From NCBI RefSeq assembly GCF_964204865.1, contig NC_135257.1:4774001-4838000 (forward strand): a stretch of DNA of 64,000 bases. Direction: 5' to 3'. The DNA is from Styela clava (Eukaryota; Chordata; Ascidiacea; Stolidobranchia; Styelidae). Positions 1 through 13,332 of this stretch are shown in pieces. The notes under the pieces were generated by a model. That model had not been told where the DNA came from. It ran no database searches and saw only the letters and a list, made by a program, of their open reading frames with translations. The position numbers and the translations under genes were made by a program. The stretch's first letter is position 1. Each line of letters begins with the position of its first letter.

Positions 1-735
1 CGTCAGTTTTTGTACCCAGAACCTGAGAATGTGAGCAAAGATGAACTTTTTGCATGCAGCAGTTCAGTTATTGATCAGACTAGACAAAGCCATTTGGTAT
101 CTACTTCAGCGCAAATCAGTGTACCAAGTTCGATTTCATATCCAGAATCTGACATGATGCAAGAATCAGAGGTAGAGGAAATTAATCTTGAAAAAGTGAC
201 ATTAAAACCAAAAATGAGTGAAAGTGACTTTACTGCTTCAACAGAATCTATCTATAAGACAGAGTTTCATATAAAGCATCATTCATTGTCTTCAAATCTT
301 CAACATGAGCATCCGTTTCTTTTTCCTTCTTGTGGTGTAATAAATCGACCCCAGTCCTTAGCCTCAGATATTGATTCTGTTAAAGTTTTTGAAAAATCTG
401 ATGATCGTCCAAATGTAATCACTCATCGTCCGTATCCACCAGATGATCCATTCGAAAATAATCTGCCCAATGATTACAAACCATTTCATTTCACACTTGC
501 TCGTTTTATACTTGCTGCTTCAATAATTATCTTTGCCATATCAGTGACTATTTATATAGTTTCCAATACCACAAATTGTTCTGAAAAAACATCTGCTCAA
601 GTTTCAGTTTTGTTATTACTCAGCTTACTTATGAATATCTGTTTAGGCATTCCAATTTGTGCTTGCATTATCGCTTTTAGTTTGTACCTATTGAATAAAT
701 TGGGAATTGGATCTTGTTTTCGCAATAGATTATGA
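1..735 (+). CDS. C-terminal exon of an unrecognised two-TM protein (partial)
   Basis: The frame is open from the first base of the window and ends at a TGA at 733-735, so this is the 3' part of a gene that starts to the left. No convincing initiator ATG is visible; a splice acceptor at about 18-19 (ending CCCAG) is possible. The first ~160 residues are polar, Ser/Glu rich and probably disordered. Two hydrophobic helices follow, at about 502-561 and 601-690, separated by a short Cys/Thr-containing loop with an NCS glycosylation-like triplet. The tail is short and basic (CFRNRL). A PPDDPFEN stretch precedes the first helix. I do not recognise the family. The topology is compatible with a small C-terminal membrane-anchored protein, but no enzyme motif is visible. 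Coding status is likely because of the long open frame and the two clean helices. Confidence 0.55.
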   Translation, partial: RQFLYPEPENVSKDELFACSSSVIDQTRQSHLVSTSAQISVPSSISYPESDMMQESEVEEINLEKVTLKPKMSESDFTASTESIYKTEFHIKHHSLSSNLQHEHPFLFPSCGVINRPQSLASDIDSVKVFEKSDDRPNVITHRPYPPDDPFENNLPNDYKPFHFTLARFILAASIIIFAISVTIYIVSNTTNCSEKTSAQVSVLLLLSLLMNICLGIPICACIIAFSLYLLNKLGIGSCFRNRL

Positions 736-3700
736 ATTTTACCGAGTTAATAGTTTGATTTGTTTTCGCATATTATAATTCCACCTATTGTGTTATTTTT
801 TGTTTGTGTGCCAAATTATGGTTTCAATCAGTTCTTATCAATGAAAATACATATTAGCTGTTTTAGTATGGATGATGCAGTTGGTACTGTACATATGGGG
901 AGCTTAATAAGTTTCAAGTTAGGATATTTTTCATTCCCTTCTCTCAATGACTCATTGTTCTGGTAGAAGACCTGACGCGAGGATAAATATTAATTCTTAT
1001 TGCGGCTTCTATCAATTTGGAGTTAAAAAAAAGAGTTGCCTAGAATTCAGCATTTCTTAACCTGGGGTAAATTTCGTTTTTGTGAAAAAGAGATTCAGAA
1101 TGGTAAAAAAAAAACACATCTGTTTGCTTGTTTTATTGCAATGTTGTGAGAAATCAGTATTAGCCTATTATCAACAGTAGGTTCAACCGATATTGAAAAC
1201 AACACCTTCAAATAATAGTCCGGCAGAATCGGGCCTTAACATTGTTTTGGGACATAAAGTTTTTTTTATTGTTTAGATAAAATGTCGATGACATAAATAA
1301 TGATACCCAGGTGGGTGTGGAGTATATAATGTTGAGCAATTTTTTTTAAATGGATTTCAAGTATACGTACCAAGATGACGCACAACCTGAATCCTAACCT
1401 GGTACACATACAATGTTCAGGTTGTGCGCCATCTTGGTACGAATACTTCGGGAGCACCTTTTCGTTAAAAACAATTATTTCATAACTACATGGGTTAGTT
1501 TTGAATACATAGTAACATTGCATCTCCTTACAATGTCAGAAATTCATTTTTAGTAGATTAATGGTAGTTTATTTCACTAATATAAGCCAAGATCCATCGA
1601 CAGCATCTAGCCACTTTCTTTTGCGCTCGTCAAACTACATTTGTGTTGCTGCGGGCATTTCGTTTTCTTTCTTAAAGCTTAGGGACTTAGGAAATATTTT
1701 ATTAGTTGAAATGGATTGGAATATTCGACCTCGTCTTTCACTCCGAACAAGGCCATGCAAAACCATCCACTGGTATCTAACGATGTGTAACGTGTTTTCT
1801 TTTGGAATAACCGGAACCTTTCAGGTGCAGCATTGACTTTGGCCAAATTAATATATCCTTGTGGAGATAGAAGAAATGCGTATGCGAAACCAAGATGTGC
1901 ACCTGTTATGCCAACATAGTTGAGTCAAACATTTTGATCACTAGTACATCACATACATTTTCCTGCGTGCTTCGGTTGTACGTAGTAACGCGCACATTTT
2001 TGCGAACATGCATCAAATTCCACTTGTTTATTGAGCTATAGGTTTTTGACGAGCTTTTGTGTATGATTTCATTCCATAGAATTTGTATGCTGTTTTAAAG
2101 AATACTAGTTTCAGCTTTTTTATTCATTCAAACCGTAGGAAGTAAGTTTTGTAATACTGCGTGTTGGTTTTCAAATGGTTTATTTATATCCATTACTTGA
2201 CATACTTAAATCGGTGATGCCAGTAAATCTTTAATACAAAAAAATCAGTATCATCTGCAATAAAAACAGCAGTACCTACTCAAATGACAGCTGGGGGATG
2301 GATACTCATATTATCTGCTCCATCGCGTGCCTCTTACCAGTTTACATGAGTGCCAATTGGTATCTAAGCTCAGCCAGAGACAAAAAGTTTCGGATTGCGG
2401 TTGGCGCGAAGAATTGTTTTTAAATATATATTCCGCAATAAGATTATTTGATGCATATTACTGAAAGTTACTTTCCCATTGCACTATTCCTTTACTGATA
2501 TTCAATAATATGACGCTCATCTGACATAGTTTTTCAAGTGTGTAGATAGGTATAATCTTTTCCACGCTGTTCAGATGGGAATGCGCGAATATATCTGAGA
2601 ATCGCTGATATTGGTTTGCAATACGATGAAATTCCATCTTGGCATTTCTGCCTCGCGCAATTGCTGCGTATATTTATCGGAGAAGTTCTGTGGCGTGGTT
2701 ATCAAATGAAGAACACATGGGAGTATTTTTTCCACTTTTTTACTATTCTCAAACCTTGACATTTTGTCAAACCTTTTTTCCATTCAACCTTTTTTTTGAA
2801 ACATCCCCAACAACCACAATTAATTCTGTCATGAAACTTCCGAAACAAACAGATAAAATCATCAACAGATGCATTTCACCAAATGCTAAGTAGATATTGC
2901 TAAATTGATCTTTATTTTACCATTTTTCATGTAATGCTTTTTGGTAAACCTGTTATCTATCGTAAATACAGCACATTTGGCTATGTTGTAGTGTAACTTT
3001 TTCACCTCACATTTTTGATATTTGTATTCAGATCTCTTGGCCTTGGGCCTCTGTCAAGCAAAGTTACATATAAAATATTGGTTGTAAGTTGCAAAACATG
3101 ATCATGTTGTTGGAATAACTCGGCATTTTACCACCCGCATATATATCATTCATTGTCGAGAATAATGAGGAAATCTAAAACCCGTTCTCGTGATTTTTTT
3201 GTTGTAGCTGAATTCGAGGGACAGCATGACAACAGGCAAGAAAAGCACGGTAGCCTCTTATAGTTTATGACAGGGTTTCCTAAAAGGGCACCCCAGCCCC
3301 CTTGGAGGCCACTGATCGGTTATCTGGGAGCACGAACAAACAGATGGAAATGCGAATATATAATAACAATGTATTTTTATAGAAGAGAAGAAGCAAAAGT
3401 GTTGAAAGTCTTTGGTAGTTTGAAAAGCATTGGCATGGAACATAAGAATGAACTACATTTTTTCCCCATGGATATACTATAAAATGTAGCAATTTTCTCA
3501 TTCTTGTTCTCGTGATAGCATTATCTTTCACTGCATCGTCGTGATCATCCCGCTGCATAACAAGGGTGTATATCCACTTGAACCACTGCCGGCTGCATTA
3601 GCAGGCTTGTATTGTTAATTGCAACAAGAGCGGGTATTTTGAAATAGTACTCTTTATTTTACGCGTATGTTACAACAGTATTTCCATATATATGGGTCGC

Positions 3701-3777
3701 GACCCAAAGCTGGGTTCAAAAAATACCTAAAAGTTATTGATTTGTATTTCATAGTAAATTTGCTGCTTCCGTTGTTT
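736..3777. other. Non-coding interval
   Basis: AT-rich sequence downstream of the partial gene. Apart from the hairpin repeat at 1367-1440, I see only short random open frames, homopolymer runs and a fragment resembling a hAT terminus near 3692-3715 (GGGTCGCGACCC palindrome). No supported gene. Confidence 0.5.
1367..1440. repeat. Hairpin repeat, CCAAGATGGCGCACAACCTG family
   Basis: The left arm at 1367-1390 and the right arm at 1416-1440 are near-perfect inverted copies around a ~25-bp loop. The same core recurs at 3778-3851, in part at 21618-21655, and twice near 23160-23375. This is probably a dispersed MITE-like or foldback repeat family. It has no coding content. Confidence 0.75.
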
Positions 3778-3851
3778 GTGCACCAAGATGGCGCACAACC
3801 TGAACATAGTATTGTAACAGGTTATGTTTCAGGTTGTGCGCCATGGTGCAC
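3778..3851. repeat. Hairpin repeat, second copy of the same family
   Basis: The arms at 3778-3808 and 3823-3851 are inverted copies sharing CACCAAGATGGCGCACAACC with the copy at 1367-1440. The outer ends (GTGCACC / GGTGCAC) differ from the first copy. The two copies therefore share the core but not the flanks. Confidence 0.75.
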
Positions 3852-5344
3852 AGATTTGATGAAAAACACTAATACAAATATCGAGCCGTAAAAAAAATTG
3901 CTCAAGGCTGCAAACTCCACACCCATGTAGAAATGATGGGCAATAACCCCAAGATGAATAATCACAAATAAAAAAAACTTTATGTCTGAAAACAAGGTTG
4001 GGCCCAAAAAAGCCCCTTATCTGCCGGACTATAAGCCGACTTCTTCGTTATTTTAACCATTACATCGAATTTAGTCACAAAGTAGCACACTGAAATTTGT
4101 TGAAAAAGAGTGTCAGGAAAAAAATATCAAGAATATTTAGATTTTGGGTTTACGTATCTTATTCGGGATGGTCTTCATATTCCCAGTTTGTTCTGTGCAT
4201 GAAAACCTTTTTCAAACAGTACAGCGAAACCTGCACCATCAAAACAACACCTAGCCAACGAGTAATAAACGATAATTTTACATCATTATTTCGCTTGACG
4301 GATGTAAATGGAGATTATTTTGAAACAACTCAGCAGGACTCAAAATCTCATCTGCCATCTAAAAAAAGCTGCAAAAGGAAATCGAACGATATTTTCCCGA
4401 ATTCCACATTTTGATGAGATTGGCAAGGAATCTCTTTGTATGTGTAGTAAAGGATGTTTCTGAAGTAATCAATAAGAATTTATAGAATCAATAAACGATT
4501 CTTTCGCTAGAGATCAATTTCACTTACATCCTAGAGGAGTTTTGGGTTGAAATGCAACGTTCTTATCCAAGACTGGGTACTAATGCCCTAAAGCTACTTG
4601 TTCCCTTCCCTACGCCTTACCTGTGCAAGTGCGGATTTTCTGCGTTGCTTACTATCGAAGCTAAAGCACGGATGAGGCCTAATGTCGAACCTGACTGACA
4701 TGCGTAGCGCATTGTTTGCTATTTCACCAAAATCTGGTTGCCCTAAACAAGGGCATACGTCGCGCATTAAATTTGATTGTTCTTTGTTTTCCTGAAAGTA
4801 AATTCATGTAGCTTCCTGACCGGTATGTTAGTCGTTGTTCCTGACCAAGCCTTTCTGTTTATTCTTGAGTTTTTTGTTAATATCGGTTTTTGGCTCGAAC
4901 TCGTTTGAAAAAAGTTCTAGTTTATAAGATAGAAATTACCCCGCAATCTCCCCAAGATGGGGAAAAGAAGGGGTAGAATGTTGAGAGGAAATTCGCTATT
5001 CATACTTTGCTTGACGAATTTTTAATAAATGATTATCAATGGCTCGATTGGGGGTAAATATTGTAATCTTGTTTGATAAAGGGGTAAAATATGCAAAAAA
5101 GGGTTAAGAATCACTGGCCTAGATTGACCTCCCGCCTTGATTTTTATACATTGCCTGATGAGGATATGGTTTTCATATATACTTATCCAGTGGGAACACG
5201 GCTTAATCGTATGGCTCGTCTCGTCCGCTTACCAGACTATAACAAAATATGCGGTATTGGTTTAAGCTGCATCATGTTAAGCTTTAGGGATGCTTGCCAT
5301 CAGCCCATCACACCTCTGGTACCGTACGCATTCCTGGGGAAATA

Positions 5345-5640
5345 ATCACGGCTCGGTTATGTGGCGTGTCGTGCTAAGCATTATAAATGCCCTTGTCACC
5401 GCATCTCTGATTACCCTGCGTGGGTTCGAATCCCGTGGGGGGTAATTATGTGCGAGATAGTAGCGGGTGGATGGACTCGCCGCCGTAGGGTGTTTCACGT
5501 AAACGCTAATCGGTTAGGGCTTCTGCTATTATAAGTATATAGCCTACCTGGTTCCTGGGTACAAAATAACTAGATAACCGATCCCATACCCGAAATGGAC
5601 AGGTAACCGAAAGAGAAGCCGTGATTCGCCATATGATTAA
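5345..5640 (+). mobile_element. tRNA-derived SINE (putative)
   Basis: A pol III B-box-like GGTTCGAATCC lies at 5423-5433 inside a T-arm-like stem (GGG..CCC). A weak A-box-like TGGCGTGTCGTGCTAAG lies about 60 bp upstream. The downstream 200 bp are GC-richer than the surroundings and look like a SINE body. There is no complete cloverleaf, so it is not called as a functional tRNA gene. Boundaries are approximate and no target duplication was identified. Confidence 0.55.
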
Positions 5641-7204
5641 GTTGGTTCATCGACTTTTGTCCCCCTTCTCTTCTCCCCCGGATAAATATGTAAATCTACC
5701 CTGTGGGAGGGGATTGCTCGATGGTCAGTTAACATGAATTGGTGACCGGAAATGACGTCGTTTGCCATGATATCAAGTCGTTTTATCGGCTTCCTTCTCG
5801 CTGAGATAAATGTTACAACCGTATCATGTAACTGTAAATTTCACACATCGCCAAAATTATTCCATAAAATTTTAAGTCGGAAAAAGTTCGTGTTACGTTT
5901 CCTTCCCAATTAGTTAGTTCTGTGGCATGTTTCGGAAGTTCAAGCTAATGCATAACGGTTTTTGCTGAGTACTAAACGCGGGCGGAAGTGGGAAACGTAA
6001 TGCAGGAAATTTTATCGGAGGATGTTCGCGAAGCAATATTGTTGAAATATTAGGTTTGGTATGTCGTGTTGAAACACTGCCTAGCTCATGTGTCACTGGG
6101 GTACATGCACCACTTGGTGTTAATAGTTTGAAGATCTGCGTTTAAGAAATAAAGTTATTATATTATAATTATAAGAACTCCCTAGAAAGCCACAACTACA
6201 ACCATAGTAACCACCAAGTCTACTTTAGCAGCTCACGTGCCCTTTTTTGCCAAGCAGGCACGCAAGACGAAACATCAGAATTGTGGGTGCACGAGAGAAC
6301 CTATAAACTGTTCAAATGGTACCAATGAACAGAAGTTTAGGGTTGAGTTCGGGAAACCCCGTACCTGAACCGAGGAAAGCTTAGTGATAGGTATACGAAA
6401 ACAAAACCGATAGTAAAATGCTCATAATAAAATACATTTTGACTGATAGGCTCCAGTCAAATATCCAATTGCAGGCCAAATTACTATGCCTTCATTGCAC
6501 GCAATGTATATATCAATTAATATCATTATTAATTTCAATATATATCATTATTATAGCATTGTAGATTTAAAAGTAAAGAATCTAGTTCCAGGAGATAGAA
6601 ATAATTTACCACAGCATTCAGATGACAAGTTCGCGATAATTTTGATCAATGCGCTCTTGTACGTGCTGAGCGTATGGTGCGTGTAATATTTACAGGAAAC
6701 AGTTCTGCATTTGATTAATTCAAAAGGAAGCTTTGTTACGACATATTGTCATTATAGCGAAGAGGCAACTTCTCTCAGTCGCGGAATCCCTATACTCGGC
6801 GAATGATCTTCCCAGTTGACTATGTTTTGCACATGTTAGGAGTTATTTGCCATCAGATAACACCGTGAAGTTGAGTTTTATGAGGTATAGGAGGTTTCGG
6901 GAATTAGGACAACAAAAAGTAATATCAGTGGTTAGATGTTTGGTATATATATGTTTGTGAAGTATGGATAAGTATAAGAAGCAGAATAATATTTTGAAAT
7001 TTCTCTTTTATATAATCATTCCACGCCCACGACCTGTGACAATGTGGAAAATTGTCAAGTATTCGGAATACCAGGGGTGTGTTGGATAATAAACATATTT
7101 CGAGCACTCTGTCGTCAATTCGAATACGCTCTCATTATTTGTATATGATTTATCACGGACTATAATGCTTACCATTCAAACTAAAGTAAATCTTTATAAA
7201 TAAA
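5641..7204. other. Non-coding interval upstream of the SLC7A4-like gene
   Basis: AT-rich DNA with only short chance open frames. It should contain the promoter and 5' UTR of the transporter starting at 7205, but I cannot place a TATA box or start site with confidence. Confidence 0.4.
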
Positions 7205-10200
7205 ATGGGAACATCTCTTTGCTTTGCCTTCTGGAAGGCAATTAATCGAAAAAAGACATTGACTGAAGACTTGTTGCAAACAGGTGAGGTGAAGTTTTTC
7301 GACATTTCTTTTTGTATTGGAAAATTTGTAAAATATCATTTTTTTCGTCCACAGTGCCAATGTATATTACGCCTGAATTCCGTTTATTGATAACACATTT
7401 GGTTCACCTCAATCTTTGCATTGGGCGGTTAAAAGTAGAAAACTTGATTAAAAATCAAATATCTAGAAGGATTGAGTTGCTAAAACATTGCTTTGAAATG
7501 TAAGTTTATTATTACATTGCATCGTGAATCGCGCGACTCTCTTGGGTAAGTCTCATCGTCAAATTAGTCATTCTGATTATCAAATTAGTCATTTTATTTA
7601 TCAAATATTCATATATTTAGCAATATTTCTGTACCATTGTGATCAGATGTTATCACACGGTGTATCTCTAACTCTAATACATTTCAATATCAATTTAGAT
7701 TTGAAAAAATGTCTCAATCTCGTCGACCTCACATTTCTAGCTATCGGCTCGATGGTTGGAAGTGGATTATATGTTATGACGGGTACAATAGCCCACAATG
7801 TTGCAGGTCCGTCCGTAATAATTAGTTACATAATAGCTGCGGTGGCATCTGGTCTCTCTGCTATTTGTTATGCTGGTAAGTGAACCACGTAGCAGTTTCT
7901 CATTCTCCACCAGGTGGGCAATATGTTTTTACAGCCAAATCAAGTTTATTTGCGAATGTTTACTTTTCTTTTCAGAATTCGGAGCCAGAATTCCCATAAC
8001 TGGTTCGGCGTATCAATTCACTTATATTAGCATCGGAGAATTTTGGGCTTTTATCATTGGATGGAATGTACTCATTGAACATATAGTTGTGGGATCCGCC
8101 GTAGCAAAGGCATGGAGTGGGTACGATGAAACTTCAATTTTTTATTCGTTTTATATCATTTTGTTTCCATTCTGCAATTAAATCTCGTATTAACAACTGA
8201 ACAACCGGAATTTATGTCCTTTATTCACAGTTATCTTGATGCCGCATTCGGAAATGTTGTTCAAAATTATCTTTTACAAAACGCTCCAATGGCCGATGGC
8301 GGTATGTTCGCAAGATATCCGGATCTCATTGCTATTGCTGTTTTGATAATAATAACAGTAATTCTTGCAACTGGTGCCAAGATATCTTCGTTGGTAACAA
8401 CAGGATTTGCTGGACTTAATCTGCTCATTGTGGTTATCATAATTGGTAAGTGATTAGTGTGATGTTGGGTGTCACAAGAAGAGAATTTCGTTGTTTTTAT
8501 GTCTACGTTACAAAATTAATTAAACCTGTTCAAACATAAAAATTGCCGTCACTGCATCACCATGTAAACCCTATTTGGCTGAAGTTTGAAACACAGCATG
8601 CATAACTCTTGTTTGAAGTCTTTTAATATGTCATTGTAGCATCTTATGTTGATGATTAAACATCCTTCACAAATATACAATATTTCTATCTTTAACTAAC
8701 TAGGTACTGGTTTTTACCTGGGTGATACCAATAATTGGACTGATGTTGATGGCGGATTTTTCCCATACGGATTTTCTGGGACTATGAGCGGAGCTGCCAG
8801 CCTAATATTTGCCTATGCTGGATACGAAGCCATTGGAACCGCCACAGAAGAAGCGTTGAATCCGAACAGGTTATTGTGAAAATATTATGTCACTGGTTTT
8901 GTTTGTATTTACGTTTTTATTTTTTTTACTTTGACCATATTGTTTTTTTTTCGCAGGGATATACCACTATCACTTCTCATCGGGTTGTCGGTAGTTGCGA
9001 CAGCGTATGTTGGTGCATCAGCTTCTCTTACATATATGATTCCTTACAACATGATTTACGATTTAGCTCCATTTCCTAATGCGTACATACAATATGGATG
9101 GAACTGGGCAAGGTTCGTTTTTTCCTTATATTATATCATTATATTTTCTTATAATATTTAAAAAAATTATTGTAAAAATTTAGTGAAATTTCGCCTTCTA
9201 AAAATATGCCTGATTACTAAACGACATGTAATGTTATTATAGCCGCTAATTTTACTGCAAGTCACCGTAAAATTGCTGACAGTCATTTTTTCCTTAGTTT
9301 TTATGTGTTATAAAAAAACTCAAAATTCACGTTCTGTCACATTGAAAATGGGCATGTATGTGTCATTTGAAATAATATTGTAGCATGTAGATATTGCATT
9401 CTAAAAGTCTGTATTATTTACGTATATAGCCTATAAACAACTTGCATTCTAGTACTATTTAGGATAATTTTCAATAGTCACGTTATTTGCCTCAAGGTAA
9501 GGTAAAATTGTTTTACAGTGCAGTGGCGCATTGTGTTTCTGGCTATATGTATATTTTTTAAAATCGAAGTATAAAAATTCATGTTTAAATATTCTCATAT
9601 AGGAAGAAATATAAAATGAAAGAAAAAAAAACAATCACGTGCCGTAACCTAATTTATTTTATTGATAATTATACGATAATCCTCAAAACACAGGTTCACG
9701 CCCGATAACTCAAATGTAATTACAACGTTTTTGAACAGGTACATCGTCTCGATCGGTGCACTCGCTGCCATGACAACAGCTATGTTAACTTCGTTGTTTA
9801 CCGTACCAAGGTATTTTCTTGCAATGTCCAGAGATGGGTTACTGATGGAAATATTTGCAAGAGTCAACGAGAAAACAAAAGTACAAATACACTTTTATGG
9901 TGATGTATCATAAAATTATAAGTGTATAATGCATTTCCTATAAACCCGATATGGCATTACAATATATATTTCACATTGTGCTAAATTAAATATCATGCCA
10001 TATTATAATGTCACGAATATTGAATGCCTCTTTTCCCCCTCTTCAACTCAATTCTGGGTCCGCAAATGTATGCATGTTGATATATTAATGATTATTTTCA
10101 CAATTATTTTAATCCTTACAATTGAGTACTTGCCTATTTTTCGAATATTATCCGATAGAATCCAAAAATTTATTACTGGTGTCGAAATATCAAAAATCAC

Positions 10201-13200
10201 GTACTGTATAGGTTTGCAGACTTGCAGCCTATGAAAACATGAGATAGAAGTATATTTAACTTGATCTGCTAATTTTCTGAGTGGCTGTCAATTCTGATTG
10301 TGAGGAGATGGTTTTATATTGCGTCCGGCGTTATTAAATGTGTTTTATGATGAGATGAGAGCGTTATACTAAACTAAATATTAGTCATGGTCAAGTTTAT
10401 TTTTTCCACCCAGTAAAAATAGCATGCAAAATTAAAAGAATAAAAATAAACACACATTTCACTGGGAAAGAAAAGCCGAAGGAACCAAAGCTGTCTAGCA
10501 GCGACACTCAAGGTTCGAATTGAACATTCGCGAGGTCTAAAATATCGAATTTCGGAGTGATGGTATCATTGATGGGCGAGGATTTGGCAGTTAACTAACC
10601 AACCGTGCGCCACAAATTACAAAAAATTAACATTCGGCCTGCTAGGTGGCTAATGGGGTATTCCGTGAATAAGCAAGAATGCTAAAAACTAGGTAAAATG
10701 AATGAAAGAAAAGTCAAGATGCTCGGCGAAAAAAAACATCGTAAAAAAATAGTGCAAACATGTCAATTCAATTACTACTTAGCCGGGTTCAATAACCATT
10801 TTTTATTATTTTTTCCATCCAAGACCAATTTTCCCAGCTTGTCTGTTTTTGCGAGTTGAATCAATCTGCATGTTTTTGTTCAAATAATAGTCTTTTGCGT
10901 GTCCGTGTTATGTCCTAACGAAAATTCTGACCAAATTGTTATTTCAGAGTAACGGCTAAAAATTCTGTTATTCAAAACCTGCCATTCAATCTGAATGTGC
11001 TATAATCAGGGTGTGCAACCTGCTGCCCACAAGGACAAATTGTTAATTGACACAAGAAGAAGTGTCAATTTTAAAAGGTGTACGGCCTGCGAAACGAGTT
11101 TTTAATTTAGTTTAATCTGGTACGTGCTAGTAAGTCCAATCCTTTTGCCTTGCAAAGCCTGTATATATGTGAGTCCAATTTATTGTCTATGACTATGACC
11201 TCACAATGCGCTAACACCGAGCTTGTGCAAAGTGCAAAGCGAACAATTCATGTCATAAGACCAATAACTAGAATTTGTGTGCAACTACAAAAGGGTGCAT
11301 GTTAAATAAAGATGTGGCCCGCGGTTTCACCAAGGTATTTGTATCTGGCCCTCCGGTATTAAAGAATACACACCCCTGCTTTACATAATGTAAGAACTAA
11401 ATTTGCTCAATTTGCAATGTCAAATTTTTAACAGAATTTTTTATCATATATATGGCTCCATCCACAATGAAAATTTCTATCTCCATACAATTTAGTAAGT
11501 ATAGTTGCATTTTAGACGCAGAAAGACAAAGGATTTAATAATGACTATAGAAGATCCCTTCTGGGCAATACTGTAAAAAACAGCTTTTGAATGAACAAAT
11601 TTTTATTACAGGTTCCTATATTTTCTATCGTGACTTGCGGACTAGTATGTGTACTATTTGCTTTTGCATTTGAAGTTGATGCACTTGTAGAATTCGTCTC
11701 AATTGGACAACTAATTGCGTGCACTTTCGTCGCAATTTGCGTCATAAAACTTAGATATCAACCAAATTCCATTACGAGGTAACATGTTTCTGATAATGAT
11801 GAATCGGTTAAAAATGAATGTATTTGTTTAATTGTAAGGCTTTTATGATTCTACATGACTGGAGTAAACATATTATTTAGCAAATAGCATGTTCAATATA
11901 TTATTAATAATGGGTAAAAGTACACTATCGCAAATCAGTATAAGTGCAGACGCTGTTTACAATATTTTATTTTTGTTGTTGTTCTTCAGATTCATGGATA
12001 CATATACCATTAATGAAAACCAATCTGATGCATCGGAAAAATTTCCGCTGATGTCGCATGTGGTAAAAACTTCTGAGAAAGATGAGACAAAGACCCAAAG
12101 TGCTTCGAGTTTATCTTCTAAGTCCGAAGTAACCCTCTTCGAGGAGACTGGGCCAAATGTTGATCAAGGAGTCGGTAGTGTGAAAGCCGAAATTTTATCT
12201 AGCAAATTTGGTTTTCTTTTTCAACCTCTAGTGAAATTTGAAGCCGGAGAAGTTCCAAATTATCTTCTAATATTGGCAACTTTTGCTATTACCGTTACAT
12301 CTGCACTCGGCATATTCACTCAAGATTACATCTCTTCGTGGTGGAACATTGCTCTGATTTTCATATTTTCATCCATCGCGACAGTATCAATTCTGCTATT
12401 GCTCGTATTCAAGCAAGACGAAAGCATCAAAACTTTCAAGGTATTTTATTTCTATTGGAAAAAATTCTTTCGACTACAGAATGACGACATCACAATATGT
12501 GCTCAAATTAAAAAAAAAATTTATGCGATGTCAATACAATATCTCACAAATATGATTCAGTCATTTATTATCATCAGTTTATATTATTTTAATTTACACA
12601 GGTTCCTGGAGTTCCGTTTGTCCCATTTCTCAGTGCAATCATAAATATTATTCTTATTTTAAAACTTCAGCCAATGACTTGGTTAAGACTTGGAATTTGG
12701 TGCATATTGGGTAAGTTTCAGTGGAGTGGGTAACTAAGGAATATCAAACACGTTAAATATCTTTAGTAACCGATATTTATGTAATTATTATCTTCCAAAC
12801 AATAGCTTGTAACTTCTAGCATCGAGGTTTCTACTGTAAGCTGAAAGCTCTCGATTCGCGATTTTGTTGTAATCTTACAGTATACTGCAAAGAATACCAT
12901 AGCTTAGGTTTTGTCATATGCCTAGGGCGGTAATTGCAAGTTTATTTCAAGGTAACGATTGAACTTCATTTTGTATATGACTAATCTACGGTTGCTGTGA
13001 GGCAAACAAACAAGCCATTTCCAAGTCATAACTTGAATAAAGAAGCCTCTTTGCATTTAAGTCATTTAATGGGAATTCAATTAATATGTAATTTTTCAAG
13101 TCTACTTTCAGTTGCTTTACTCAATACTTTCACTTCTATTTTAGGTTTGGCAATATATTTTGGTTACGGATATAATCACAGTGCAGAAGGAAAGCGAAGA

Positions 13201-13203
13201 TGA
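7205..13203 (+). CDS. SLC7A4: Cationic amino acid transporter-like protein, SLC7A4 type (11 exons)
   Basis: Exons: 7205-7283, 7699-7875, 7976-8120, 8231-8445, 8704-8869, 8957-9112, 9739-9880, 11612-11778, 11990-12440, 12602-12710, 13145-13203. They sum to 1866 nt (621 aa plus TGA), with GT..AG at each junction and matching phases. The family (APC superfamily, CAT subfamily) makes polytopic plasma-membrane carriers; SLC7A4 itself is an orphan in vertebrates. Visible hallmarks are the TM1 motif GSMVGSG (residues 43-49), CYAEFGARIP spanning exons 2/3, GELWAF-like GEFWAFIIGWN, AWSGYLD at the exon 3/4 join, EEALNP before exon 6, and the C-terminal VPGVPFVPFL and YFGYGYNHS segments. The GSMVGSGLYV and IGWNVLIE stretches are closer to CAT-4 than to CAT-1/2/3. 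Exon 9 encodes a long hydrophilic Ser/Glu loop. Intron 7 (1731 bp) carries a MITE. The start ATG is chosen because its exon splices in phase to DLKKCLN, giving a CAT-like short N-terminus. The exon 5 donor (GTTATT) is weak. The substrate cannot be read from sequence. Confidence 0.93.
11007..11378. mobile_element. hAT-like MITE in intron 7 of the SLC7A4-like gene
   Basis: The left end CAGGGTGTGCAACC and the right end, read in reverse complement, CAGGGGTGTGTATTC form an imperfect terminal inverted repeat. The internal sequence includes GTGGCCCGCGG and CTGGCCCTCCGG stretches typical of non-autonomous hAT elements. It is about 372 bp. A clear 8-bp target duplication was not found, so the boundaries may be off by a few bases. 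Confidence 0.55.
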
Positions 13204-13332
13204 TAATATGCGTTTTGCATGGATGAATCATTTTGTTTAAAATTCATCAGAGAAACATTTGAATTACTTTTGTATTTTTATACCTATATTATTTATGTTG
13301 TGATACCAGATAAATTAGACTATATATACTAT

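Noticed and set aside
4097..4414. 105-codon frame with a possible splice acceptor near 4186
   Set aside because: No family resemblance, no partner exons and no other coding signal; chance frame in AT-rich DNA is as likely.
5361..5440. tRNA gene
   Set aside because: B box and T arm look good, but no acceptor stem or anticodon arm closes; better explained as a SINE head.
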